Of a stretch of DNA of 48,954 nucleotides, positions 25,491-34,085 are shown one piece after another (positions within the stretch are counted from its first letter, which is position 1; every line of letters starts with the position of its first letter). Both the position numbers and the translations under genes were made by a program. Source of the stretch: Candidatus Achromatium palustre (GTDB lineage Bacteria; Pseudomonadota; Gammaproteobacteria; Chromatiales; Chromatiaceae); the NCBI GenBank assembly GCA_001044195.1, contig LFCU01000131.1:1-48954 (forward strand), read 5' to 3'. The notes under the pieces were generated by a model that made no database searches, was not told where the DNA came from, and worked only from the letters and a program-made list of their open reading frames with translations.

Positions 25491-25794
25491 AATCAGATGG
25501 TATAAATTTCAAAATCCAGATAAAAAAAGGCCAGTTGTTATACTTACAAGAGATTCGGCTATTGAATTTCTTAGCGAAATAACTATAGCTCCCCTAACCT
25601 AAACGATACGGGATATTCCATCAGAAGTTATTTTGGGTACAGAGGATGGGATGAAAAATGATTGTGCGATAAATCTTGATCATATCCAAACAGTATCAAA
25701 GGCTAAAATAGGCTCTTTCATTATAAAATTAAGTCCAGACAAAATGAAACATCTGAAAACAGCACTTAGTTTCGCTCTAGGCTTTGACCATTAA
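25477..25794 (+). pseudogene. mazF: MazF/PemK-type toxin, interrupted by in-frame TAA
   Basis: MazF toxins cut single-stranded mRNA at short motifs. The frame is 105 residues with one TAA at 25600-25602 (codon 42). Text on both sides is typical: MRRGEIRWYKF, KKRPVVILTRDS, ITIAPLT, then after the stop TIRDIPSEVILG, CAINLDHIQTV and LKTALSFALGFD. Family members I remember have Ser, Thr or Arg at the stop position, so TCA-to-TAA is as plausible as CAA-to-TAA. Without read-through the product is a 41-residue fragment and the toxin is dead. Confidence 0.85.
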
Positions 25795-25911
25795 ATAAAT
25801 TTACACGATGAATTGGCTAATAAACAAGCCAGTTTATTAACTATTATTTTGTATTTGACGTTGCATGTCCTTGCAACGCAAAACAAAGCCAGGATAATAA
25901 TGGATGCAATC

Positions 25912-26140
25912 AGCCAGGTAGGAGCATTGCGTACCATAAATTAACGTTTTAAGGGGAAAAGGTACGCAATGCTTACCCTACCTGGCTTGTGCGATAAATT
26001 CCATGGTGGCATAATGTAGAAATTTTTCAAAAGCCAGGTAGGGCGGGCAAACTGGTGTATCGTTTGCCCATACGAACCAAACAGGAAAAATTATGATTCT
26101 ACGTGGGCAAGATGAGGCCGTGCCTATCCTACCTGGCTGT
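25912..26140. repeat. Spacer repeat copies 7-8 with DUF1016 fragment between
   Basis: 25912-25986 is a first-half unit with centre (AACGTTTTAAGGGGAAAAGG). 25986-26033 is the same DUF1016 fragment as at 25092-25138. 26033-26140 is another GCCAGGTAGGG...CCTACCTGGCT palindrome with a different interior (GGGCAAACTGG...GTTTGCCC). These nested units fill the 349-bp gap 25795-26143; no gene is seen in it. Confidence 0.75.
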
Positions 26141-26143
26141 ATA

Positions 26144-26545
26144 TTATATTGATGTCCAGTTTTCTATCACAATCCCATTTAACCTTATAAAATGGTTGGG
26201 GTTGTTTGTAACAAGTACCATGTCATTAGCGATGGCACTTGCTCCTATTAATAAATCAAAGTCATCAATAGGAGTACCTGATTTTCTTAATCTAGCTTTT
26301 TCTTTAGCAAATACATCTAAGGCATTAAAGATGGGAAGGATTTGAATACCAGATAGAAAGTCCTGTAATACTGTTCTATTTTTATTTGGAAAAGCACTAT
26401 TCTCAACACCAAACTTAAGTTCAGCCAGTGTAATTTCAGAAATGAAAAGAAAATTGTCGTCTACGGTATCAAATTTTTTATCAAGATTATATTTGCCTTT
26501 AATGTAGTAAATACAAATATTTGTATCAAGTAAATACCCATTCAT
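26144..26545 (-). CDS. vapC: VapC-type PIN domain toxin
   Basis: PIN-domain RNase toxin, 133 residues. Acidic active-site positions are visible: Asp7 in YLLDTNICIYY, Glu in ITLAELKFG, and the Asp pair in GTPIDDFDLLIGASA; the ending LVTNNPNHFIRL is the usual VapC strand-helix. It overlaps the antitoxin gene by 4 bases. The frame is complete. Typical targets are tRNA or rRNA, but the specific target cannot be read from sequence. Confidence 0.93.
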   Translation of the reverse strand: MNGYLLDTNICIYYIKGKYNLDKKFDTVDDNFLFISEITLAELKFGVENSAFPNKNRTVLQDFLSGIQILPIFNALDVFAKEKARLRKSGTPIDDFDLLIGASAIANDMVLVTNNPNHFIRLNGIVIENWTSI

Positions 26546-26781
26546 AATTCTTCTAGTTGTCGATTGGTACTACGGCTATTGCGAAGCTCTTGAATAATTT
26601 GTTCTGCCGATTGTTCGGATGCCCAAGCACCAAAAGCATTTTTCATAACATTAGAATTTATTGGGCTATTTTTCTGGATAGATTGAGTAAGTTTATCTAG
26701 CAAATCTAGCTTCCAATTTGTATGCAATGTTTCGATTAGTCCCCAATAATTATTCAATATGTGTAAATTAGATATTTTCAT
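26542..26781 (-). CDS. Antitoxin of the VapC pair
   Basis: 79 residues from ATG at 26781 (a TTG at 26814 would add 11). The C-terminal half FGAWASEQSAEQIIQELRNSRSTNR is typical of short antitoxins that sit before PIN toxins: a Trp-containing amphipathic helix then a basic, disordered tail. Overlap with vapC supports the role. The N-terminal DNA-binding type is not clear. Confidence 0.75.
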   Translation of the reverse strand: MKISNLHILNNYWGLIETLHTNWKLDLLDKLTQSIQKNSPINSNVMKNAFGAWASEQSAEQIIQELRNSRSTNRQLEEL

Positions 26782-26961
26782 ACGTTTAATTATATAATTT
26801 GCTGATAGAAACAATATAGCACGGTGGCGAAACTCATCAAATCCATTTTATAAATTATAGGGCAAGATATTTTGCTATCACTTTGGATTGGTGCAAAAAT
26901 TGCGTATTAAGCAGTAAGTGTTAACATTTTTAAAATAGGTATTTGGATGGAGCATTAAATT

Positions 26962-27195
26962 ATGCAACTGTTGGTTAATATTGATATTGATAATTTGATA
27001 GATTTGATTTCACGCATGAATTTATCACAAATTGAAACAATTAAGACTGCTTTAATTGAGCGTGAGATATTTTTTCAAAAATTTAAAAAAGACAATATAG
27101 AAGATATTATTGCAGATTTTAAGAATGAAAATTATTCTGAAGATTTTTTAAACACTTTAGAAAATGGTTTAAAACAGAGTTCAATATATAAATGA
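26962..27195 (+). CDS. Antitoxin of a RelE-like pair, intact copy 2
   Basis: 77 residues; very close to copy 1 at 20537-20752 but with CAG where copy 1 has TAG, so it ends LKQSSIYK. Helical and acidic (LSQIETIKTALIEREIFFQKF). GGAG precedes the ATG at the same spacing, and the upstream sequence back to GGATTGGTGCAAAAATTG is also duplicated. Overlaps the toxin by 4 bases. Confidence 0.8.
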   Translation: MQLLVNIDIDNLIDLISRMNLSQIETIKTALIEREIFFQKFKKDNIEDIIADFKNENYSEDFLNTLENGLKQSSIYK

Positions 27196-27443
27196 TGGAA
27201 ATTAAAGAACTGCGTGATGATTTAAAATTATATCTTAAAAAACATAATTTGCTTAAAAAATACAACAAAGCAAAAGGTTTATTTGAGAATAATCCGCTGC
27301 ATCCATCATTAAATACAGAAATATTAGAACCAAAACACAGACTAATTTATTCGTTCAGGATAGATATACAGTATCGAGCAATATTTCTCTATATCGATGA
27401 TAATGAAATAGAAATTATTGCTATAACTAATCATTATAAATAG
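27192..27443 (+). CDS. RelE/ParE-like toxin, intact copy 2
   Basis: 83 residues. A helical N-terminus (KELRDDLKLYLKKHNL) is followed by HPSLNTEILEPKHRLIYSFRIDIQYRAIFLYIDDNEIEIIAITNHYK, the beta-sheet core of a compact RelE/ParE fold with conserved RxIYSFRI..QYRAIF. This is the only copy with the core; the copy at 20767 is cut. The ATGATG start overlaps the antitoxin stop. Likely functional. Confidence 0.85.
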   Translation: MMEIKELRDDLKLYLKKHNLLKKYNKAKGLFENNPLHPSLNTEILEPKHRLIYSFRIDIQYRAIFLYIDDNEIEIIAITNHYK

Positions 27444-27510
27444 CACGTAGGTACGATTAGCGAACCGTAATTGCAACATTCTATATTCAAACAATCTTCG
27501 GATGTCAAAA

Positions 27511-27634
27511 AGCCAGGTAGGGGCATTGCGTACCATAAATTAATGTTTTAAGAGGAAAAGGTACACAATGCGTATCCTACCTGGCTGTTGTTATATGGCG
27601 CAATGCTCGCAGGTTTTGTGCCCTACCTTGCTGG
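27511..27634. repeat. Island spacer repeat, copy 9 (full)
   Basis: Complete unit from GCCAGGTAGGGGCATTGCG through AATGTTTTAAGAGGAAAAGG to GGCGCAATGCTCGCAGGTTTTGTGCCCTACC. Sits between the RelE-like pair and the PIN pair. The preceding 27444-27475 holds a partial ACGTAGGTACGATTAGCG sequence of the family at 28455-28556. Confidence 0.8.
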
Positions 27635-27644
27635 TGCAGGTGTA

Positions 27645-27872
27645 TCAGGTGTTGGTGATTGTTTGGTAAGGATTGTAGCTGCTCGTTCCGCTGGTGTGGT
27701 CCAAGGTTTGACTACAAGAGGTTATTATTTTGGGTGTTAATCTAACCAGCCTATCACTCATTAGGAGCTGATGCTGCATATAATCTTCACAGACGGCATC
27801 TAAATCATAATTAAATCGTTTAGCATGATCATCACGGAGTTGATGAATTTCTTCTATAATGGGGTCGTTCAT
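27645..27872 (-). CDS. Antitoxin partner of PIN protein (downstream gene)
   Basis: 75 residues: MNDPIIEEIHQLRDDHAKRFNYDLDAVCEDYM is a pattern I recognise from small proteins encoded immediately after PIN-domain toxins. The C-terminal ~20 residues (after LTPKIITS) look non-native, may come from adjacent DNA, and end close to spacer repeat 9. It overlaps the PIN gene stop by 4 bases; here the toxin comes first. Confidence 0.7.
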   Translation of the reverse strand: MNDPIIEEIHQLRDDHAKRFNYDLDAVCEDYMQHQLLMSDRLVRLTPKIITSCSQTLDHTSGTSSYNPYQTITNT

Positions 27873-28345
27873 ATTTTATTACCTAAAAATTCTTCTGGTG
27901 AGCAAATTTCTGGACAAGTCCAACCATTGTCTTCGATTACTTGACGAATTTTTCTTTTGGTAAAGAAATTATTTATATGCTTAAAATTCCAAGTTAATAT
28001 CGCATCCATACCATTGGATGCTGCAACTGCAATGTGCAGTGCATCTTCTGGACATTTATTTGGTATAATACCTATCGTAAGAAGTTTTCTAGCAAGTTCT
28101 TTTGCTTCATGATCAATTTGTAAAATGGGAAATTTATCGACTAGTTGGCATCTAAGTTTAGCCTGGGTTTGGTCTCCTTTAGATATTTCTTGAATTACAA
28201 TATCCGAGATATATGTTTCATAGTCATCAATTTGCTGCCAAAAATCAGTAGTTAAAGCTTGGTGGGCTGCAATGATAATGTTTTTAGACGTGCGAGCAAC
28301 TAGATAGCTGATAACGCTTGTTTCAATATATATTTTTTGTTTCAT
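27869..28345 (-). CDS. PIN domain protein, toxin-first module
   Basis: 158 residues; PIN-fold RNase-like. The first acidic position is Glu8 (IYIETSVISYL) rather than Asp, as in the subgroup with an IETS motif. Later DALHIAVAASNGMDAILTWNFKHINN and CPEI.SPEEF are typical of this subgroup. It precedes its presumed antitoxin, opposite to vapBC. The frame is intact. Confidence 0.88.
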   Translation of the reverse strand: MKQKIYIETSVISYLVARTSKNIIIAAHQALTTDFWQQIDDYETYISDIVIQEISKGDQTQAKLRCQLVDKFPILQIDHEAKELARKLLTIGIIPNKCPEDALHIAVAASNGMDAILTWNFKHINNFFTKRKIRQVIEDNGWTCPEICSPEEFLGNKI

Positions 28346-28454
28346 TTAGCTGCAATTTATATAAGATGGATAATCGTTCCTATATAGCATACAGGAACGA
28401 TTACAAGCCTATCTAATTCAACCCATTAATACCAGCCAGCAATGATTGGCTCGG

Positions 28455-28556
28455 TAGGTGCGGTTAGCGAAGTGTAATCGCACATGATATTCATCAAAAC
28501 TAATATTTAAATGGTGGCAAAAATTGTGCGATTACGCTTCGCTAATCGCACCTACG
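28455..28556. repeat. 102-bp inverted repeat
   Basis: Arms GTAGGTGCGGTTAGCGAAG...CGCAC and GTGCGATTACGCTTCGCTAATCGCACCTAC, about 30 bp each with one or two mismatches, around a 40-bp AT-rich centre. A single-arm relative GGTGCGATTAG...CGTAATCGCAC is at 40080-40106. It lies between the PIN gene start and the kinase 3' end. Confidence 0.8.
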
Positions 28557-28569
28557 AGCTGAATGGTTA

Positions 28570-31500
28570 TCATATTTTACGGATACGGCGACGCGACCCT
28601 AGCGACCATTCCTCCAGTTTGATACCTCTCTCTGATTCAAGTCGTTGCAATGCCTGTTTATTCCCTGCGTTATCGTACCAGTTTAGTGCTGCTTCATAAT
28701 CTTGCTCTACTCCACAGCCTTTTTCGTACATAACACCAAGGTTATTATATCCAAGTACATGACCCTGTTCTGCTGCTTTACGGTACCAGGTTACTGCTTG
28801 CTGATAATCTTTCTCTACTCCGTAGCCTTTTTCGTACATAACACCAAGGTTATTCTGTCCGAGTGCATCACCCTGTTCCGCTGCTTTACGGTACCAGGCT
28901 ACTGCTTGCTGATAATCCTGCTCTATGCCGTAGCCATTGTGGTACATATAACCAAGGTTATTTTGTCCGTAAACATTACCCTGCTCCGCTGCCTTACGGT
29001 ACCAGATCACTGCTTGCTTATAATCTTTCTCTACTCCGTAACCATTTTGGTACATAACGCCAAGGTTATTCTGTCCAAATGCATGATCCTGTTCCGCTAA
29101 TTTCCGGTACCAGGTTACTGCTTGCTGATAATCTTTCTCTACGCCTAAGCCATTTAGGTACATATAGCCAAGGTTATTCTGTCCAAGTGCATGATCCTGT
29201 TCCGCTGCTTTCCGGTACCAGGTTACTGCTTGCTGATAATCTTTCTCTACGCCGTAGCCATTTCGGTACATATAGCCAAGGTTATACTGTGCAGACGCAT
29301 TACCCTGTTCCGCTGCTTTCCGGTACCAGGTTACTGCTTGCTGATAGTCTTTCTCTACGCCTTTACCATTTCATACATATCACCAAGGTTATACTGTGCA
29401 GACGCATTACCCTGTTCCGCTGCTTTCCGGTACCAGGTTACTGCTTGCTGATAATCTTTCTCTACGCCGTAGCCATTTCGGTACATATAGCCAAGGTTAT
29501 ACTGTGCAGACGCATTACCCTGTTCCGCTGCTTTCCGGTACCAGGTTACTGCTTGCTGATAATCTTTCTCTACGCCGTAGCCATTTCGGTACATATCGCC
29601 AAGGTTATACTGTGCAGACGCATTACCCTGTTCCGCTGCTTTCCGGTACCAGGTTACTGCTTGCTGATAATCTTTTTCTACGCCTTTACCATATTCATAC
29701 ATATAGCCAAGGTTATTCTGTGCAGATGCATTACCCTGTTCCGCTGCTTTCCGGTACCAGGTTACTGCTTGCTCATAATCTTGATCCGTACTGCTAAAGT
29801 GAAAATATAAGCCCATAAGGAATTGGGCACCGGCATGGCCTTGATCTGCTGCGTTACGCCATGTTTTGATTTTGGTTGGATCCTGTTTACTTATCCAAGT
29901 TCCCTCTTTATTTAAATATGAGGCTTGTTCGGCGGCTTTGATGTCAGCAATTAAAGTTGGATCTTCGATAGTAGTAAAAATTACCGTAGCTGGGTTTTCT
30001 TGGCTTGGCTTGGGTGATTTTACTGCAACAGAAGTCTGGATAGGAGAAGCAGTGGTAGGTGCGTTTAAGGATAAAGTTTGCAGGATTGCTGTAAAAGTTT
30101 GCGGGCGTTTTGCTGGGTTTTCATGTAGACAGCTATTTAATAAAGTAGTAAGCGGATGCTCAAAGCCTAATTGTTGCCATTCCGCTAAAGTAGGTGCGGT
30201 CATCCGAAACAAAGCAAAACATAAGGTTTTACCAAAACCATATATATCGCTATAAAATCCTATCTCTTCACTGCGCATCCCTAATTGTTCGGGAGCTGCA
30301 TAATTATAAGTACCACCTAAACTAACACCCAGCAGAGTTTTACGCTTACTACTAGCTAACAGGATACTTTGCTTAACTAACTGATGCGGAGCGGCAAGAC
30401 CAAAATCAATAAGTTTGAGCTGCCAATTACCAGAATTATCACGCTTGACTAAAATATTATCCGGTTTAATGTCACGATGTAAAATATTAGCTTGATGCGC
30501 AGCCGCTAAGGCTTGGGCCATTAATTTAGCAATAATTAAGACATCTGCTGCTGATAAATTACCATGAGTTGCCAGATAAGAACTTAGCGATTGACTGCCA
30601 GCAAAATATTCTATTACCAAATATGGCTGCTGGTGGCGACTGGCATCCACATAATCAGTATCTTCTACTTGGATAATACCAGGATGCTTAAGGTGTTTAA
30701 GAGTACTAGCTTCGCTAAAAATGTTGGTTACAGCCCGCGCCAGACTTTCCGGATGTAAACTCTTTACTACTACCTTATGTTGATGTAGATAATTATGCTG
30801 ACATAAAAACGCCACCCCAAAACCTCCAGCTCCTAAAATGCGTTCGGGAGTGTACTTATGTAGCGGAAAGGGCGCAAAATGCTGCGGATCAGCTTTAGCT
30901 GCTTGCAACAAAGCAGCGAGAGCTGTATCTAAGTTTTGCTCTTCTAAGGCTACACGATAACTATTATAATGCCCTTCCGCATCATTGGCTTCTTCAAATA
31001 ATTGTTTGGCCTCCTGTAACTCACCAGTAGCTACCTGAAGTTTACCGAGTTGATTTAACAATTCAGGAAGCTCAATCTGTTTGGATGCTGGTAAAGCACG
31101 AAACCGCTGTAATAGTTGCCGTACTAATTGGCGTTCTTGCGGATCGTGAATAATTTGCGTTAAACTTGGCGTTACTGGCCCTGGTTGATGCAGACGGGCA
31201 AACTGTTCCTGGATCTCAGCGTACAGTGTCGCAATACCTGTATCCAGATTATCAAAACGTGTATCCAGATGCGTGGCTAAAGCAGTAAATGCAGCAGCTA
31301 GATCAGCACCTAAATCTACTAATATTTGCTGTAACGCCGCAAATTCAGTCTTGTGACCCTTCCATAATTGGCGTAAATATTTAAAATTAAGCTCATCCCG
31401 TAGATCTTCATCATCACTAATGGCCTGGTTTAGAAAATAGCCAAATAGAGTTACCAGCAAAGATGAACCCGCATCCTGTTGACTTAAAAGCTGGGCTAAA

Positions 31501-31961
31501 TGCGGATAATCAGTTTGTAATTCTTGTGCCGTTATAGCTATAGTTTGATGCGCCTGTTCAATAAGATCCGTATTACATTGTTGCCAAGTTGTAGCCTGAT
31601 CAAGCAAAGATTGATCAAACTTGGGTTCTAATAGGTTAGCATTACGAGCTGCTGCAAATTCAGCGAGGCAATTTTTACGATAATCACTAGATTGAGTATC
31701 CAGATACTGCTGTAATGGCGTTAAAGCTGCTTGATACTTGCCACTAGCTAGACTCTGTTTAAGCTTACCAGTTAGCATATCTCCAGCTAAAGCTAGCTCT
31801 ATAGTTTGCCAAGTTTGCTGATTAGCAGTGGTTAATGCCTGCGGCAATGCTTGACTGGGATTCCGACAGTAATCTGCCATCCAATCTGCTATAGTACCGC
31901 CAGCCGGAGTAATAGACTGTAAAGCTATACGAATTAAAGGATGCGAAAATGGAGTTGGCAT
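28570..31961 (-). pseudogene. Ser/Thr protein kinase with Sel1 repeats, split by a 1-nt deletion
   Basis: A Hanks-type kinase with protein-interaction repeats. From the start at 31961: a ~360-residue helical N-terminal region, a kinase domain (~375-645) with G-loop LGAGGFGVAF, VVVK, catalytic HRD (495-497, HRDIKPDN), DFG (LIDFGLA) and APEQLG, then tandem 36-residue Sel1 repeats. The frame breaks near 29370, where GAAATGG stands in place of GAATATGG in a sister repeat, so 31961-29355 ends at MYEMVKA. 29271-28570 resumes in the other frame with more repeats and an Arg-rich end. Restoring one base gives 1,131 codons (including stop) and about eleven Sel1 units. The kinase part could still be made. 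A cytoplasmic signalling scaffold is inferred. Confidence 0.85.
28702..29795 (-). repeat. Tandem 108-bp Sel1-coding repeats
   Basis: About ten consecutive 108-bp units, nearly identical in the middle (29100-29760), containing GCTTTCCGGTACCAGG-TTACTGCTTGCTGATA on the plus strand. Such homogeneity favours recombination and slippage, and makes assembly errors possible. Plus-strand open frames across this region are shadows of the repeat. Confidence 0.85.
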
Positions 31962-32171
31962 TAAGTATGACTCCTGGATTTTATAATGAACTTAAGGTGC
32001 GCACACCCCAGTGTACCCGAAATGGGCATATAAGTATATACCCATAAGTCTTTTAACATTTTGTTTCATTAAAAATCAATATTCGTATCATATATGGTTT
32101 CCTTCACTATCCTATAGATTGAGGCACTACCTCAAAACATAGAATATCAACAAAATATGAAAACCACTAAC

Positions 32172-32216
32172 AGATCTCTAATGTGCTACAATAGATCTTC
32201 TACACATTAAAGATCT
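32172..32216. promoter_or_regulatory. Hairpin upstream of small cytochrome
   Basis: AGATCTCTAATGTG and CACATTAAAGATCT form a 13-of-14 bp stem around a 17-nt loop that itself contains AGATCT. It lies 51 bp before the cytochrome start in a 305-bp gap (31962-32266). Another hairpin (ATGGGCATAT/ATATACCCAT) is at 32024-32047. Possibly an operator or transcript-end hairpin; unproven. Confidence 0.4.
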
Positions 32217-32266
32217 AAAATTTTACAATAACCTGTTGTATAAAACTCATAAATTCAAGGAGTTAC

Positions 32267-32572
32267 ATGAATATTCGTCTTTTAAATAGCCATATTTTAC
32301 CAATCCTAATTGGTGTCATACTAGGGCTTGAGCTATATACCCCATCAATCGCTCAAGCTGCGGATTTCAAATTGGGTAAAGATTTAGTGAAACAAAACTG
32401 CTTTGGTAGCTGTCATACAAACAAATTTTACTCTGGCCCTAAAAGTTCTATGCAATCACTCACGGAATTACGTCAGCAAGTTAAAATGTGTACACAGGCT
32501 TTAGGTTGGAACGATGCACAAATTGATGCTGCTACAGCTTATATTAATCGAGAATTTTATCAGTTCAAATAA
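32267..32572 (+). CDS. Small c-type cytochrome with atypical CX3CH motif
   Basis: 101 residues: an N-terminal signal segment (cleavage likely after SIAQA) and a ~70-residue mature domain. The haem motif is C45-F-G-S-C49-H50, that is CX3CH instead of CX2CH. The rest matches a family of short monohaem proteins I remember: HTNKFYSG, LRQQVKMC, LGWNDAQIDAATAYINREFYQF. Relatives normally have CTSCH. An excellent AAGGAG site precedes ATG. rsmA follows 21 bp later, possibly by read-through. Whether haem is attached is open. Confidence 0.75.
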   Translation: MNIRLLNSHILPILIGVILGLELYTPSIAQAADFKLGKDLVKQNCFGSCHTNKFYSGPKSSMQSLTELRQQVKMCTQALGWNDAQIDAATAYINREFYQFK

Positions 32573-32593
32573 ACTATACTTTGGTATTACCTA

Positions 32594-33436
32594 ATGTCAA
32601 CTGCACCACGCCGCCGCTTTGGCCAACATTTTCTACATGATTCTTGGTATATAAACCAGATTTTGAATGCTGTAGCAGCTACCCCAAACCAACAATTAGT
32701 AGAAATTGGCCCTGGGCGTGGTGCCATCACAATAGGCTTACTACGTGCCGCTAAAAGCCTAGATGTAATAGAATTAGATCGAGATTTATTAGAACCTTTA
32801 GCTACAAACTGTAATGGTTTGGGGACATTACGAATTCACAATGGGGATGCTTTAAAATTTGACTTTTGTGCTTTACTGCATCAGGAAAATAATACTAATA
32901 ACCTCATGACACATAATGCTATAAATCCTAACCTGTTACGAGTAGTAGGGAATTTGCCATACAATATCTCAACGCCATTGCTATTCCATCTTATAAAGCA
33001 GCTAGACTGTATTGCAGATCTTAATTTGTTATTACAAAAAGAAGTTGTAGAACGCCTGGTTGCAACTCCGGGTTCTAAAATCTATGGGCGTTTAAGTGTT
33101 ATGACCCAGATCCATTGTTGTATAGAATGGGTCTTTGATATTCCCCCAACGGCATTTAAACCCATTCCTAAGGTAAACTCAAGTTTTGTAAGGCTTAGAC
33201 CGTATCGAGAACCTAAATATACTATTTCTAATTTAAGCCTTTTTACCAAACTAGTTACCCAAGCCTTTTCGCAACGCCGTAAAAAATTACGTAATGCTTT
33301 GCAACCTTTGTTGTCAGAAACCACAATTAGAACCTGTAATATAGATAGCTCCTTGCGTCCTGAGCAATTGACTGTGATGGATTTTGTAAATATCGCCAAT
33401 ACAGTCGCTGCAATGGATTATATGTCGGATGGGTAG
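32594..33436 (+). CDS. rsmA: 16S rRNA dimethyladenosine transferase
   Basis: RsmA (KsgA) adds two methyl groups each to A1518 and A1519 of 16S rRNA late in 30S assembly. 280 residues; SAM-binding motif I EIGPGRG (37-43), RFGQHFLHD at the N-terminus, the catalytic NLPYNIS motif (120-126) and the C-terminal region with FSQRRKKLRNAL. Usual neighbours (pdxA, apaG, surA) are missing. A GGGT...ACCC hairpin at 33427-33455 follows the stop. Confidence 0.95.
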   Translation: MSTAPRRRFGQHFLHDSWYINQILNAVAATPNQQLVEIGPGRGAITIGLLRAAKSLDVIELDRDLLEPLATNCNGLGTLRIHNGDALKFDFCALLHQENNTNNLMTHNAINPNLLRVVGNLPYNISTPLLFHLIKQLDCIADLNLLLQKEVVERLVATPGSKIYGRLSVMTQIHCCIEWVFDIPPTAFKPIPKVNSSFVRLRPYREPKYTISNLSLFTKLVTQAFSQRRKKLRNALQPLLSETTIRTCNIDSSLRPEQLTVMDFVNIANTVAAMDYMSDG

Positions 33437-33549
33437 AGCTAAAACAAAACCCATCATTTTGTGTATGGTGGGCACTGCCCACACACAGTAGTAGGGTACG
33501 CAATGCGCGTACTCTACCTAACTTTATCCAAGTTTTTAGGAACTGGAAA

Positions 33550-33948
33550 ATGGGATTAATATACACAGATATTGAATTAATCAATCCTAGAGATTCATCA
33601 CTAAAATCTATCAAATTACAAGCGTTGGTCGATACTGGTGCAATTACATTATGTATACCAAAACATGTTGCTATTCAATTGAATCTCAATGAATTGGAAA
33701 AACGTGAAGTAACAACAGCAGAAGGAAAGCAAACTCTTGTACCTTATGTTGGTCCTATCCAAATCCACTTTGAAAACCGAAATTGTTATACAGGTGCTTT
33801 GGTTTTAGGAGATGCTGTATTGTTGGGAGCTATTCCGCTAGAAGATATGGATCTTATTATTAATCCTAGATTACAAAAAATCATGGTGAATCCACAAAGC
33901 CCAAATATTCCAACAGCAGTTGTTAAAATGTGTATTCTTAAAAACTAA
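33550..33948 (+). CDS. Clan AA aspartic protease-like protein
   Basis: 132 residues with a retropepsin-like catalytic motif LVDTGAITLCIP (Asp near residue 29) and the downstream LLGAIPLEDMDLIINP pattern of bacterial clan AA proteins, which are often annotated only as aspartyl protease family. No signal peptide. Such single-domain enzymes would act as dimers (family knowledge). AGGAAC precedes the start. The substrate is unknown. It is near a partial spacer repeat at 33487-33518, so it may be an accessory gene. Confidence 0.8.
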   Translation: MGLIYTDIELINPRDSSLKSIKLQALVDTGAITLCIPKHVAIQLNLNELEKREVTTAEGKQTLVPYVGPIQIHFENRNCYTGALVLGDAVLLGAIPLEDMDLIINPRLQKIMVNPQSPNIPTAVVKMCILKN

Positions 33949-33973
33949 ATTGTAGCAGCGAGCTTGACAGTAT

Positions 33974-34060
33974 CGTAGGTTGGGTTGCCATCCGTTTGAC
34001 AACCCTACATTGTTGTAATGTTGGTTTGATGATGAAGCCATCAACCCAACCTACGATTGT
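33974..34060. repeat. REP-like inverted repeat before lon
   Basis: CGTAGGTTGGGTTG...ATCAACCCAACCTACG palindrome of about 87 bp with an inner GGTTG/CAACC match. Same style as 10754-10848. The lon promoter must lie within or beyond it, or transcription comes from upstream. Confidence 0.65.
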
Positions 34061-34085
34061 CAATGTATAATTGGATAAATTAATA

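Noticed and set aside
15994-25794. A changed genetic code with TAA/TAG read as Gln
   Set aside because: Core genes (rpsT, lon, ppdK, grxC, hslR, lptB) end at TAA or TAG exactly where their families end, so these codons are true stops here.
28702-29810. Plus-strand ORFs and a CRISPR-like periodic pattern
   Set aside because: The 108-bp period encodes Sel1 repeats on the minus strand; there are no short direct repeats with unique spacers, and the plus-strand frames are shadows.
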